Below are positions 45,132 to 53,261 of a stretch of 64,000 nt of DNA, piece by piece; the stretch's first letter is position 1, and each line of letters starts with the position of its first letter. The notes beneath the pieces are model-generated. The model was not told the origin of the DNA and made no database searches. It was given only the letters and a program-made list of their open reading frames with translations. Position numbers and translations under genes: made by a program. This DNA comes from Fusobacterium varium (GTDB lineage Bacteria; Fusobacteriota; Fusobacteriia; Fusobacteriales; Fusobacteriaceae), in contig AP017968.1 in assembly GCA_002356455.1 (NCBI GenBank), positions 3,348,001 to 3,412,000 of the forward strand, written 5' to 3'.

Positions 45132-46985
45132 TTAATCTATACTTTTTAATGAAAAATAAAAAGTACTTCCTTTTCCCAAAACACTATTAACCCATATTTC
45201 TCCACCATGAGCTTTTATAATTTCTTTACATATAGAAAGACCTAACCCAGTTCCTTCTATTTTCCCATCACTAGAAACTTTAACTTGTATAAATTTATTG
45301 AATATTTTTTCTAAATATTCTTCTGGTATTCCTTTCCCATTATCTTCTACAGAAACAATTATATTTTCTCCTCTTTTAAAAGCTTCTATTATTATATGCC
45401 CTTCTCTTTCTTCACTTCTATACTTTATTGCATTTGTTATGAGATTGGTCAATACTAATATAATTTTGTTTATATCAGCCAGAACAAAAAGTGAATTTCC
45501 TATATTTTTAATTTCAATTTTTACATTCCTATTTCCAGAAAAGTTTTTTAAAGAATTTACTGCTGTTTCTATAATTTCTTTAATATTATTTTTTTCAAAT
45601 TTCATATGAGTTTTTCCAGATTCTAATCTTGAAAGATCTAAAAGATCCTTAATAAGAAAATTTAATCTTTCACTATCTTCCTTTATTACTTTCAAAAGCT
45701 CTTTCTGCATTTCATTTATATCTCCCATAGAACCATCTGCTAAAAGCTCTACAGCCATCCCCATAGATGTGAGAGGAGTCCTAAATTCATGAGAAACTGT
45801 TGATACAAAATCTGATTTCATCTGATCTATTTCTTTCATCTTTGTTATATCCTGCAATAAAGTTACTATTCCTAAATTTTCTTTATTTTTTCCAATTATA
45901 GAATTTATAAAAATTCTGCAATAAATATTTTTTTCCAAATCAGAGTTTAAAGATAATTCCAATTGTTTAAAAGTAGATTTTATTTCCCTGTTAGTTAGAA
46001 CTTCATTAATACTTTCATATATTTTTTTATTTGGAATTGCTGTAAAAAATGGTTTATCTAATAATTCTGATTCTTTTACATTCAAAAGTTTTTCAGCAGC
46101 ATTATTAACAAGAAGTATCTTGTTTTCTCTATCAGTTACAATTATTCCATCACTTATACTTTCAACAATAGCTTCTGCCTTACTTTTTTCTGTCATTATT
46201 TTTTTTATATTTATGTTTTTATAATTATTCAATTTTTCTGCCATTTGATTAAATGCAATTCCTAATTCATTAAATTCCTTATCTAAATCTGCTGGTATTC
46301 TTTGTGAATAGTTTTCTTTAGATACTCCTTCAATTTTTTCAATAAAAATTTTAAATTGGCTTAAAATTTTTTTTATAAGATAACTAATTATCAACATTCC
46401 TAAAAATATTGTAACTGCTGCTACCATTATTGTAAAAAATGTAGCTTTCTCTGCTATTTTTCCAGCTTCATATCTTTTTGCCACCATAGAATCCTGATTG
46501 ATTTCTAATAATTTCTTGGAAATATTCTTTATCTTTTCAAATTTAGGAAAGACTTCTTTAAAATAAAAATTTCTTTGTTCTCCTATATCTTTAATTTTCA
46601 TAAAATCATAAAATAATTTTATATATTCTTTGTAGGAGTCACCAAGACTGGTTACTATTTCTTTTTCACCAATTTCTGTTATATTATCTTGAGCATTTTT
46701 TAAAAAATCATAAAATTGGGATTCATTTTTCATAAAATCCATTATATATTTTTCATCTCTTGTGAAAATATAAGATAATTGCAAACTATCTTGTCTTTCT
46801 ATTGCTGTTGTCATATTTTGGGCAGCAACTATACTCTTATAATTGGAATCCAGTATTCTTTCAATCGAATTATTTAAAATATTAAAATTAAAAACAGCCC
46901 ATAAACTATTTAAAGTTAAAATTACTAAGACTGTTACAAAAATTAAAAAAACTCTCATTTTAACACTTTTAATACTTACTTTCAT
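45132..46985 (-). CDS. Membrane sensor histidine kinase with HAMP and PAS domains
   Basis: 617 residues. TM1 at about 10-32, a helical extracytoplasmic domain of about 150 residues, TM2 at about 185-207, then HAMP, PAS (AIVESISDGIIVTDRENKIL), the phosphoacceptor His in STVSHEFRTPLTS (about 400) and the ATPase domain with NLITNAIKYRSEE, DNGKGIPEEYL and GTGLGLSICKEI. It is the only kinase in the operon, so it should supply the kinase function missing from the short KdpD. The ribosome site is weak (GGTG 7 bases before the ATG). A riboswitch and terminator precede it. Confidence 0.93.
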   Translation of the reverse strand: MKVSIKSVKMRVFLIFVTVLVILTLNSLWAVFNFNILNNSIERILDSNYKSIVAAQNMTTAIERQDSLQLSYIFTRDEKYIMDFMKNESQFYDFLKNAQDNITEIGEKEIVTSLGDSYKEYIKLFYDFMKIKDIGEQRNFYFKEVFPKFEKIKNISKKLLEINQDSMVAKRYEAGKIAEKATFFTIMVAAVTIFLGMLIISYLIKKILSQFKIFIEKIEGVSKENYSQRIPADLDKEFNELGIAFNQMAEKLNNYKNINIKKIMTEKSKAEAIVESISDGIIVTDRENKILLVNNAAEKLLNVKESELLDKPFFTAIPNKKIYESINEVLTNREIKSTFKQLELSLNSDLEKNIYCRIFINSIIGKNKENLGIVTLLQDITKMKEIDQMKSDFVSTVSHEFRTPLTSMGMAVELLADGSMGDINEMQKELLKVIKEDSERLNFLIKDLLDLSRLESGKTHMKFEKNNIKEIIETAVNSLKNFSGNRNVKIEIKNIGNSLFVLADINKIILVLTNLITNAIKYRSEEREGHIIIEAFKRGENIIVSVEDNGKGIPEEYLEKIFNKFIQVKVSSDGKIEGTGLGLSICKEIIKAHGGEIWVNSVLGKGSTFYFSLKSID

Positions 46986-47022
46986 TTTCTTTCACCATTT
47001 GCCTCTTTGTCGTTTAAAATTG

Positions 47023-47053
47023 AAAAACACCACAACAAAAAAGTCATGGTGTT
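47023..47053 (-). terminator. Expression-platform terminator between riboswitch and kinase gene
   Basis: On the minus strand AACACCA..TGGTGTT followed by TTTTTC, directly after the c-di-AMP aptamer and 38 bases before the kinase ATG. Confidence 0.75.
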
Positions 47054-47061
47054 ATGTTAAA

Positions 47062-47195
47062 CAAACCCAGGCTCTTTTCAACGCTGACGAGGTTAGCTGA
47101 CGGGCTCGGATTGAAAAGTATCCTATTCCTAATGGAAATACGCCCCAAAATAATGGTTCCCCCGCTTTATTTAAAAAATAAACTAAGCGATTTGG
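47062..47195 (-). ncRNA. c-di-AMP riboswitch (ydaO-yuaA type)
   Basis: The minus strand carries the aptamer blocks in order: AATCGCTTAG, AAAGCGGGGGAACC, TTTTGGGGCGTATT, TAGGAATAGGATA, and TCCGAGCCCGTCAGCTAACC followed by TCGTCAGCG. These match the B. subtilis ydaO arrangement as I recall it, including the CGCTTAG start. The element leads into the sensor kinase operon, not the kdpFABC operon. Known members of the class turn gene expression off when c-di-AMP binds. Confidence 0.93.
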
Positions 47196-47218
47196 TATTA
47201 TTCAATTTTCATTTTCAG

Positions 47219-47247
47219 ATATTACTCCTAAAATAAATAAAAGTCAA
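47219..47247 (-). promoter_or_regulatory. Promoter of the sensor operon (riboswitch transcript)
   Basis: On the minus strand TTGACT (47247-47242), 17 bases, TAATAT (47224-47219), about 25 bases before the aptamer. It carries the same TTGACTTTTAT block as the facing kdp promoter. Confidence 0.7.
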
Positions 47248-47325
47248 GTTTTTTTATATAAAATTTTTTTTCTGTTCTCTTTATAGTATAGCAAAAATTA
47301 TTAATTAAATTTTTAAAAAAAAGTA

Positions 47326-47353
47326 TTGACTTTTATGAGGAGTTAATGATAAT
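47326..47353 (+). promoter_or_regulatory. Promoter of the kdp operon
   Basis: TTGACT at 47326-47331, 16 bases, GATAAT at 47348-47353. It gives a leader of about 300 bases before kdpF containing a 26-codon ORF and three hairpins. TTGACTTTTAT here is the inverted copy of the block in the divergent promoter. Confidence 0.65.
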
Positions 47354-47379
47354 ATCCATAGCTATGAAACCTCTTTGTT

Positions 47380-47414
47380 AATAAAAATAATTTTTCACCA
47401 TTATTATTTTTATT
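47380..47414 (+). other. AT-only hairpin in the kdp leader
   Basis: AATAAAAATAAT and ATTATTTTTATT are exact 12-bp complements around an 11-base loop, just before the ribosome site of the 26-codon ORF. Low stability because all pairs are A-T. Confidence 0.45.
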
Positions 47415-47444
47415 TTAATTCTTTAATTGGAGGTGTTTAATAAC

Positions 47445-47525
47445 ATGATAAAATTATTTTCTTTACTATCAGCTGCTCTTTTTGTCTTAATATTTTTTTA
47501 TATTTTGAGATTTTTAGTTTTTTAA
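47445..47525 (+). CDS. 26-codon hydrophobic ORF in the kdp leader
   Basis: ATG at 47445 with GGAGGTG 9 bases upstream, TAA at 47523-47525. The peptide (MIKLFSLLSAALFVL...) is one membrane-spanning helix rich in Leu and Phe. A perfect 10-bp hairpin (47504-47533) overlaps its last codons and stop. It may be a second small Kdp-type membrane peptide or a leader peptide coupling translation to read-through into kdpFABC. Not a recognised family. Confidence 0.55.
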   Translation: MIKLFSLLSAALFVLIFFYILRFLVF

Positions 47526-47533
47526 ATCTCAAA
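47504..47533 (+). terminator. Hairpin across the end of the leader ORF
   Basis: TTTGAGATTT and AAATCTCAAA are exact complements with a 10-base loop, followed by TATTTTT. The arm starts within the last codons of the 26-codon ORF, so a translating ribosome would prevent pairing. Confidence 0.6.
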
Positions 47534-47580
47534 TATTTTTAAGCATTAACAGCAGTTTTTGTTTTGTCTATTTTTGTCAA

Positions 47581-47616
47581 AAAAATAGTATTTTCATATA
47601 TAAAAATACTATTTTT
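47581..47616 (+). terminator. Second hairpin before kdpF
   Basis: AAAAATAGTATTTT and AAAATACTATTTTT are exact 14-bp complements with an 8-base loop, followed by AAAATATTTTTATATTTTT. It lies 43 bases before the kdpF start and looks like a terminator or attenuator. Confidence 0.6.
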
Positions 47617-47659
47617 AAAATATTTTTATATTTTTATAAATATTAAGGAGGAAGGGAAA

Positions 47660-47737
47660 ATGATAATTTTAGGTGTCATTATATTTTTTTTGTTTTGTTA
47701 TTTATTTTATGCTTTATTTAAACCAGAAAAATTTTAG
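47660..47737 (+). CDS. kdpF: KdpF, small subunit of the K+-transporting ATPase
   Basis: 25 codons, ATG at 47660 with AAGGAGGAAGGG upstream. One membrane helix ending YLFYALFKPEKF, which matches the (Y)ALxxPExF tail of KdpF. It stabilises the KdpABC complex. It ends 13 bases before kdpA. Confidence 0.9.
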   Translation: MIILGVIIFFLFCYLFYALFKPEKF

Positions 47738-47750
47738 GGAGGGATTTTAG

Positions 47751-49376
47751 ATGTCTTTATTAAATGTATTTATTTTTCTTATTGTTTTTATTTTATTGAT
47801 AATTCCTGTTGGAAAACATATATCAAAATTGATTTTACATGAAAAAACAATTTTTGATTCTTTATTTTCTAAAATGGAAAAAATTATATTTAAAGTTACA
47901 GGAAATGAAAATATGAGTCTTAAAACTTATATTACAGCCTTTTTAGGAACTAACTTAATTATGCTTATTTTAACATATATTATTCTAGGTTTAGATGGTT
48001 CTTCTCCTTCTCTGGCTTTTAATACAGCAGTAAGTTTTGTTACTAATACAAATTTACAGCATTATTCTGGTGAATGGTTAAATGGAATAATATCTAGGTT
48101 AGCTTTAATAAATCTGATGTTTACATCTGCAGCAAGCGGTCTTGCTATATCTATGGCGATTATTAGAGGAATATTAAAAATCAGATTAGGGAATTTCTTT
48201 GAAGATTTAACAAAGTCTATGACAAGACTATTACTTCCTTTATCAATAATTGTTGCAGTTTCTTTGGTTATTTTAGGTACTCCCCAAACTTTTGATACTC
48301 AGATAATAGTAAAAACAATAGAAGGTCAATATCAAGTAATTACTTTAGGACCTTCAGCTGCCTGGGAAGCTATAAAACATTTAGGTACAAATGGTGGTGG
48401 AATTTTTTCAGCTAATTCGTCACATCCTTTTGAAAATATTTCATTATATACAAATTATATTGAAATGATGTGCATGATGATTATTCCAGGGTCTACTATT
48501 ATAGGATTTGGAATGGCTGCTAAAAATAAAAAACAAGGTTGGTTCATATTTTTACCAATATTTGCTTTATTTCTTTTCTCTTTTTTCATGTTATATCACT
48601 TTGAAAAACAAGGAGTTCCATTGTTTTCACAATATGGAATAAATGGTATTAATATGGAAGGTAAAGAAATGAGATTCGGCCTCATCGCTTCGATTTTATT
48701 TACAGATATAACAACATCCTTTACAACAGGAAGTGTTAATAACATGCATGACTCTTTAACTCCAATAGCTGGAATGATGCCTTTATGGAATATGATGCTG
48801 AATTGCATATTTGGAGGAAAAGGTGTTGGATTTATGAATATCATTATGTATATGATGTTTGGAGTATTCTTATGTGGACTTATGGTTGGAAGAACTCCTG
48901 AATTCTTTGGAAAAAAACTTGAAGCTAAAGAAATGCAGATAATAACATTTTTAATATTAATTCACCCAATTATAATATTAGTTCCCAGTGCTGTATCTCT
49001 TATCAGTGATTTAGGTGTTTCTGGAATTACAAATTCTGGATTCCATGGAATATCTCAAGTGCTGTATGAGTACACTTCAAGTGCTGCTAATAATGGTTCT
49101 GGATTTGAAGGTCTTGGAGATGGAACTACATTTTGGAATATAATGACAGGAATAGTAATGCTTTTAGGAAGATATATAAGTATGATATTAATGACAGTAG
49201 TTGGATATTCACTTTATAAAAAACAACCTGTTCCTGTTAATGCATCAACATTTAAAACAGATAATCTGACTTTTTCTTTTATTTTATTTTTTATAATTTT
49301 GATAATTGGTGCTCTTACATTTTTACCTGCTTTGGCTTTGGGACCTATTGCTGAGCATTTGAGTATCTGGGGGTAA
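47751..49376 (+). CDS. kdpA: KdpA, potassium-binding and translocating subunit
   Basis: 541 residues with about ten membrane helices. The selectivity-filter-like loops are visible: NTAVSFVTNTNLQHYSGE, GPSAAWEAIKHLGTNGGG and the later NNGSGFEGLGDGT stretch. GGGAGGG precedes the ATG. First large gene of kdpFABC, and 6 bases from kdpB. Confidence 0.97.
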   Translation: MSLLNVFIFLIVFILLIIPVGKHISKLILHEKTIFDSLFSKMEKIIFKVTGNENMSLKTYITAFLGTNLIMLILTYIILGLDGSSPSLAFNTAVSFVTNTNLQHYSGEWLNGIISRLALINLMFTSAASGLAISMAIIRGILKIRLGNFFEDLTKSMTRLLLPLSIIVAVSLVILGTPQTFDTQIIVKTIEGQYQVITLGPSAAWEAIKHLGTNGGGIFSANSSHPFENISLYTNYIEMMCMMIIPGSTIIGFGMAAKNKKQGWFIFLPIFALFLFSFFMLYHFEKQGVPLFSQYGINGINMEGKEMRFGLIASILFTDITTSFTTGSVNNMHDSLTPIAGMMPLWNMMLNCIFGGKGVGFMNIIMYMMFGVFLCGLMVGRTPEFFGKKLEAKEMQIITFLILIHPIIILVPSAVSLISDLGVSGITNSGFHGISQVLYEYTSSAANNGSGFEGLGDGTTFWNIMTGIVMLLGRYISMILMTVVGYSLYKKQPVPVNASTFKTDNLTFSFILFFIILIIGALTFLPALALGPIAEHLSIWG

Positions 49377-49382
49377 TTAACT

Positions 49383-51437
49383 ATGAGTAAAAAACAAATT
49401 AAATCTTTTTCTAAAGATATAATAAATAAAGCTTTAATTGATTCTTTTAAAAAATTTAATCCTAGAATTTTGATTAAAAATCCTGTTATATTTGTTGTTG
49501 AAATAGGTTTTTTTCTAACATTAATTTTAACTGTCAATCCTACATTATTTACAGAAAATGAAGCTGATTTGAGAATGTTCAATGGAATTATTTCGTTTAT
49601 TCTTTTTATCACTGTAATATTTGCAAACTTTGCTGAATCAATTGCTGAAGGGAGAGGAAAAGCACAAGCTGACAGTTTGAAAAAAACCAGAAAAGAAACT
49701 TCTGCTAATCTTTTAAAAGAAGATAACAGTATAGAAAAGGTTGATGCTGGTTCCCTGAAAAAAGGAGATATTGTTATCGTAAATACTGGAGAACTTATTC
49801 CAAATGATGGAGTTGTTATTGAAGGGATAGCATCTGTAGATGAATCAGCTATTACAGGAGAGTCTGCCCCTGTTATCAAAGAAGCTGGTGGAGATTTTTC
49901 ATCAGTTACTGGAGGAACTCGTGTTGTTAGTGATAAAATTAAGGTTCAAATATCTGTTTCTAGCGGAGAATCTTTCCTTGATAAAATGATTAGTCTTGTT
50001 GAAGGAGCTGAGAGAAAGAAAACTCCTAATGAAATTGCTCTGAATACTGTATTGGTTGGTTTGACTCTTATATTTTTAGTGGTTATTGTAACTTTATTTC
50101 CAATGGGATTATATGCTGGAGTTCATCTTCCTTTATCTACACTTATTGCTCTGCTTGTCTGTTTAATTCCAACTACTATTGGAGGGCTGCTTTCAGCCAT
50201 AGGTATAGCTGGTATGGATAGAGTAAATAAATTTAATGTCATTGCTATGTCTGGTAAAGCTGTTGAAACTTGTGGTGATATTAATACAATTATTTTAGAT
50301 AAAACAGGAACTATTACATTTGGTAATAGACTTGCTGATGAATTTTTCCCTGTAAAAGGAATTCCTAAAGATGAAATGATAGAATATTCTGCTATTTCTT
50401 CATTAAAAGACTTAACTCCAGAAGGAAGGTCTATTGTAGAATTAAGTAAAAAATTTGGTGTCATTTTAACTGAAAAAGATTTTGATAAAGCTGAATTTAT
50501 TGATTTTAGTGCTCAAACAAAAACCAGTGGAATTAATCTAGAAAATGGTCAAAAAATTAGAAAAGGTTCAGGTTCTTCAATTAAAAAATTTGTTCAGGAA
50601 CAAAATGGACCCATTCCTAAAGATCTTGATAGTATAATTGATAAAATTTCAAGACTTGGTGGAACTCCTTTGGTGCTTGCTGTTGACAGTAAAATTTATG
50701 GTGTTATTTATTTAAAGGACACAGTTAAACCAGGATTAAAGGAAAGGTTTAATAATATAAGGAAAATGGGAATCAAAACTATTATGTGTACTGGAGATAA
50801 TCCTCTAACTGCTGAAACAATAGCTAAAGAAGCTGGAATAGATGAATTTGTAGCTGAATGTACACCAGAAGAAAAAATTGAAGTTATAAAAAGAGAACAA
50901 TCTCAAGGTAAATTAGTAGCTATGACAGGAGATGGAACTAATGATGCTCCTGCACTTGCACAAGCTGATGTAGGTATTGCAATGAACAGTGGTACTATTG
51001 CTGCTAAAGAAGCTGCTAATATGGTAGATTTAGATTCTAATCCTACAAAAATTCTTGAAGTTGTAGAAATAGGTAAGCAATTGCTAATAACTCGTGGGGC
51101 TCTTACTACATTCAGTATAGCCAATGATGTTGCGAAATACTTTGCTATTATCCCTGCTATGTTTATAACTGCTATTCCACAGATGGAGAAACTTAATATT
51201 ATGCATCTTTCTTCACCTATAAGTGCAATAATTTCAGCATTAATATTTAATGCAATCATTATTCCGCTCCTAGTTCCAATTGCACTAAAAGGAGTTAAAT
51301 ATAAACCTATGAATGTACAAATAATGCTGCTTAAAAATTTAGGTATATATGGACTTGGTGGAATTATAGTTCCATTTATTGGAATAAAATTAATTGATTT
51401 AATCGTTACTCCATTCCTTTCAATTTTAGGAATGTAA
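49383..51437 (+). CDS. kdpB: KdpB, P-type ATPase subunit
   Basis: 684 residues. TGES-type actuator motif [15 protein letters not shown] (about 157-171), phosphorylated Asp in [12 protein letters not shown] (about 303), the nucleotide-binding [10 protein letters not shown] and the hinge [18 protein letters not shown]. Seven membrane segments in the usual order. It couples ATP hydrolysis to potassium uptake through KdpA. Confidence 0.98.
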   Translation: MSKKQIKSFSKDIINKALIDSFKKFNPRILIKNPVIFVVEIGFFLTLILTVNPTLFTENEADLRMFNGIISFILFITVIFANFAESIAEGRGKAQADSLKKTRKETSANLLKEDNSIEKVDAGSLKKGDIVIVNTGELIPNDGVVIEGIASVDESAITGESAPVIKEAGGDFSSVTGGTRVVSDKIKVQISVSSGESFLDKMISLVEGAERKKTPNEIALNTVLVGLTLIFLVVIVTLFPMGLYAGVHLPLSTLIALLVCLIPTTIGGLLSAIGIAGMDRVNKFNVIAMSGKAVETCGDINTIILDKTGTITFGNRLADEFFPVKGIPKDEMIEYSAISSLKDLTPEGRSIVELSKKFGVILTEKDFDKAEFIDFSAQTKTSGINLENGQKIRKGSGSSIKKFVQEQNGPIPKDLDSIIDKISRLGGTPLVLAVDSKIYGVIYLKDTVKPGLKERFNNIRKMGIKTIMCTGDNPLTAETIAKEAGIDEFVAECTPEEKIEVIKREQSQGKLVAMTGDGTNDAPALAQADVGIAMNSGTIAAKEAANMVDLDSNPTKILEVVEIGKQLLITRGALTTFSIANDVAKYFAIIPAMFITAIPQMEKLNIMHLSSPISAIISALIFNAIIIPLLVPIALKGVKYKPMNVQIMLLKNLGIYGLGGIIVPFIGIKLIDLIVTPFLSILGM

Positions 51438-51454
51438 TTATAGGAGGAAATAAA

Positions 51455-52024
51455 ATGAACTTAATAAAAAAGGGTATTCATATTACTATCGTTCTATTTA
51501 TAATTGCTGCTGTTTATACAGTTATAATAAATATCTTTGCTCAGACATTCTTTAAAGATAGTGCAAATGGAAGCATTATTTATAAAAATGGACAAGCCAT
51601 AGGAAGTAAATATATAGGCCAGCTTTTTACAAGTGAAAAATATTTTCACGGAAGACCATCAGCTTATAATTATAATACATATAACTCTAATGGAGAAGCT
51701 GAAACACTTCCCGCTTCTGGAGGTTCAAACTTAGCAATAAGTAATCCCACATATTCTGAAAATTTAAAAAATAGAATTGAAAAACTTTTAAATGACAATC
51801 CAGAATTAAAAACTAAAGAAATTCCTGTTGATATGGTAACGACTTCTGGTTCAGGAGTTGATCCTAATATATCAATTCAAGGTGCAATGATACAAACTAA
51901 AAGAATTGCTAAAGCTAATAATATTCCTGAAGAAAAAATCATAGAATTAATAAAAAATAATATAAATAATAATATGATTAATGTTTTAGAATTAAACTTA
52001 GCTTTAAATGAATTAGTAAAATAG
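51455..52024 (+). CDS. kdpC: KdpC, accessory subunit of the K+-transporting ATPase
   Basis: 189 residues with one N-terminal membrane helix and a periplasmic domain including GSKYIGQLFTSEKYFHGRPSAYNY and the VTTSGSGVDPNISIQGAMIQ motif typical of the family. AGGAGG precedes the ATG. Last gene of kdpFABC, followed by a strong terminator. Confidence 0.96.
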   Translation: MNLIKKGIHITIVLFIIAAVYTVIINIFAQTFFKDSANGSIIYKNGQAIGSKYIGQLFTSEKYFHGRPSAYNYNTYNSNGEAETLPASGGSNLAISNPTYSENLKNRIEKLLNDNPELKTKEIPVDMVTTSGSGVDPNISIQGAMIQTKRIAKANNIPEEKIIELIKNNINNNMINVLELNLALNELVK

Positions 52025-52038
52025 TCAACCCTTATTAA

Positions 52039-52074
52039 TCTATGATAATAATTTTATAAAGTTATTATCATAGA
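52039..52074. terminator. Terminator after kdpC
   Basis: TCTATGATAATAA and TTATTATCATAGA are exact 13-bp complements, followed by TTATACTTTAAAATTTTTT. Confidence 0.75.
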
Positions 52075-52109
52075 TTATACTTTAAAATTTTTTATCAAGG
52101 AAGGTATTA

Positions 52110-53261
52110 ATGATAGAATTTAAAAATGTATATAAATCTTATAAAAATAAACCTGTTCTTATGGATATAAATTTAAAAATTAAATCTGGTGAGTTTTTCA
52201 TATTAATTGGATCAAGTGGTTGCGGAAAAACAACTCTTCTAAAAACCATCAACAAATTGCAAACTATAAATGATGGTTTTATTTTAATGGATAATGTTCC
52301 TATATCTAATATAAAAAATACTGCTCTAAGAAAAAAAATAGGATATGTTGTCCAAGAAGGAGGTCTCTTTCCTCATTTAACTGTTGCAGAAAATATTTCA
52401 ATTATATTGGATAATAAAAACTTGGAAAAAGAAAAATTAAATAGGCATATTGATAACTTATTAAGAATGGTCAATCTTGATCCTATTACTTTTAGAGATT
52501 CCTATCCTATTCAACTCAGTGGTGGACAAAAACAAAGGGTCGGAGTTGCAAGAGCTTTTGCCAATGATCCTGATATTATTCTTATGGATGAACCTTTTTC
52601 AGCTCTTGACCCAGTTACCAGAGCTGAACTTCAGGATGAAATATATAAATTACAAAAAAACGAAAAAAAGACAATAATTTTTGTAACCCATGATATGGAT
52701 GAAGCCATAAAACTAGCTGACAGAATCTGTATAATTCAAAATGGAAAAATAGTACAATGTGATACTCCTGAATATATTTTAAAAAATCCAGTCAATTCCT
52801 ATGTAGAAGATTTTATTGGAAAAAATAAACTATGGAGTAATCCAGAATTTATTAAAGCGATAGATATTATGAAAAAAAATCCATTTAAAATTTCTAAAGA
52901 ACGAACTACTTTCCAGGCTGTACAAATAATGAAACATAATACTGTTGACAGCATTTTAGTTACAGATGAAAATAAACTTATAGGAATAATCTATCTTAAA
53001 GATATTTTAAATTTCAATGACTACAGTATTCCATTAGAACAGTATATTTCTCAAGATTATGTATCTGTTTATGAGAATACAAGCCTTCATAAAATATTGA
53101 ATACTATTGACTATGATATCTCTGGAGTTATTCCTGTTATTAATCATGAGAATGTTCTAACTGGTTTTCTTACTAAAAGTATTCTTTTAGCCACTTTAAG
53201 TAAACAATATACAAAGATTAATGAAAAAAATGATATAGTAGAGAGGGGCGAAACAATATGA
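52110..53261 (+). CDS. Osmoprotectant ABC transporter ATPase with CBS domains (OpuCA-like)
   Basis: 383 residues. Walker A GSSGCGKTTLL (about 36), signature LSGGQKQRVGVARA (about 137), Walker B IILMDEPFSALD. The C-terminal ~120 residues form a CBS pair (TTFQAVQIMKHNTVDSILVT and DYVSVYENTSLHKILN). In Listeria the CBS pair of OpuCA binds c-di-AMP and inhibits uptake, so this is a plausible second target of that nucleotide. AAGGAAGG precedes the ATG. It overlaps the next gene by 4 bases. Confidence 0.93.
   Translation: MIEFKNVYKSYKNKPVLMDINLKIKSGEFFILIGSSGCGKTTLLKTINKLQTINDGFILMDNVPISNIKNTALRKKIGYVVQEGGLFPHLTVAENISIILDNKNLEKEKLNRHIDNLLRMVNLDPITFRDSYPIQLSGGQKQRVGVARAFANDPDIILMDEPFSALDPVTRAELQDEIYKLQKNEKKTIIFVTHDMDEAIKLADRICIIQNGKIVQCDTPEYILKNPVNSYVEDFIGKNKLWSNPEFIKAIDIMKKNPFKISKERTTFQAVQIMKHNTVDSILVTDENKLIGIIYLKDILNFNDYSIPLEQYISQDYVSVYENTSLHKILNTIDYDISGVIPVINHENVLTGFLTKSILLATLSKQYTKINEKNDIVERGETI

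Noticed and set aside
49214-49879. 221-codon open frame antisense to the kdpA-kdpB junction
   Set aside because: It lies opposite clear kdpA and kdpB coding sequence, has no ribosome site and encodes a composition typical of antisense frames in AT-rich genes.
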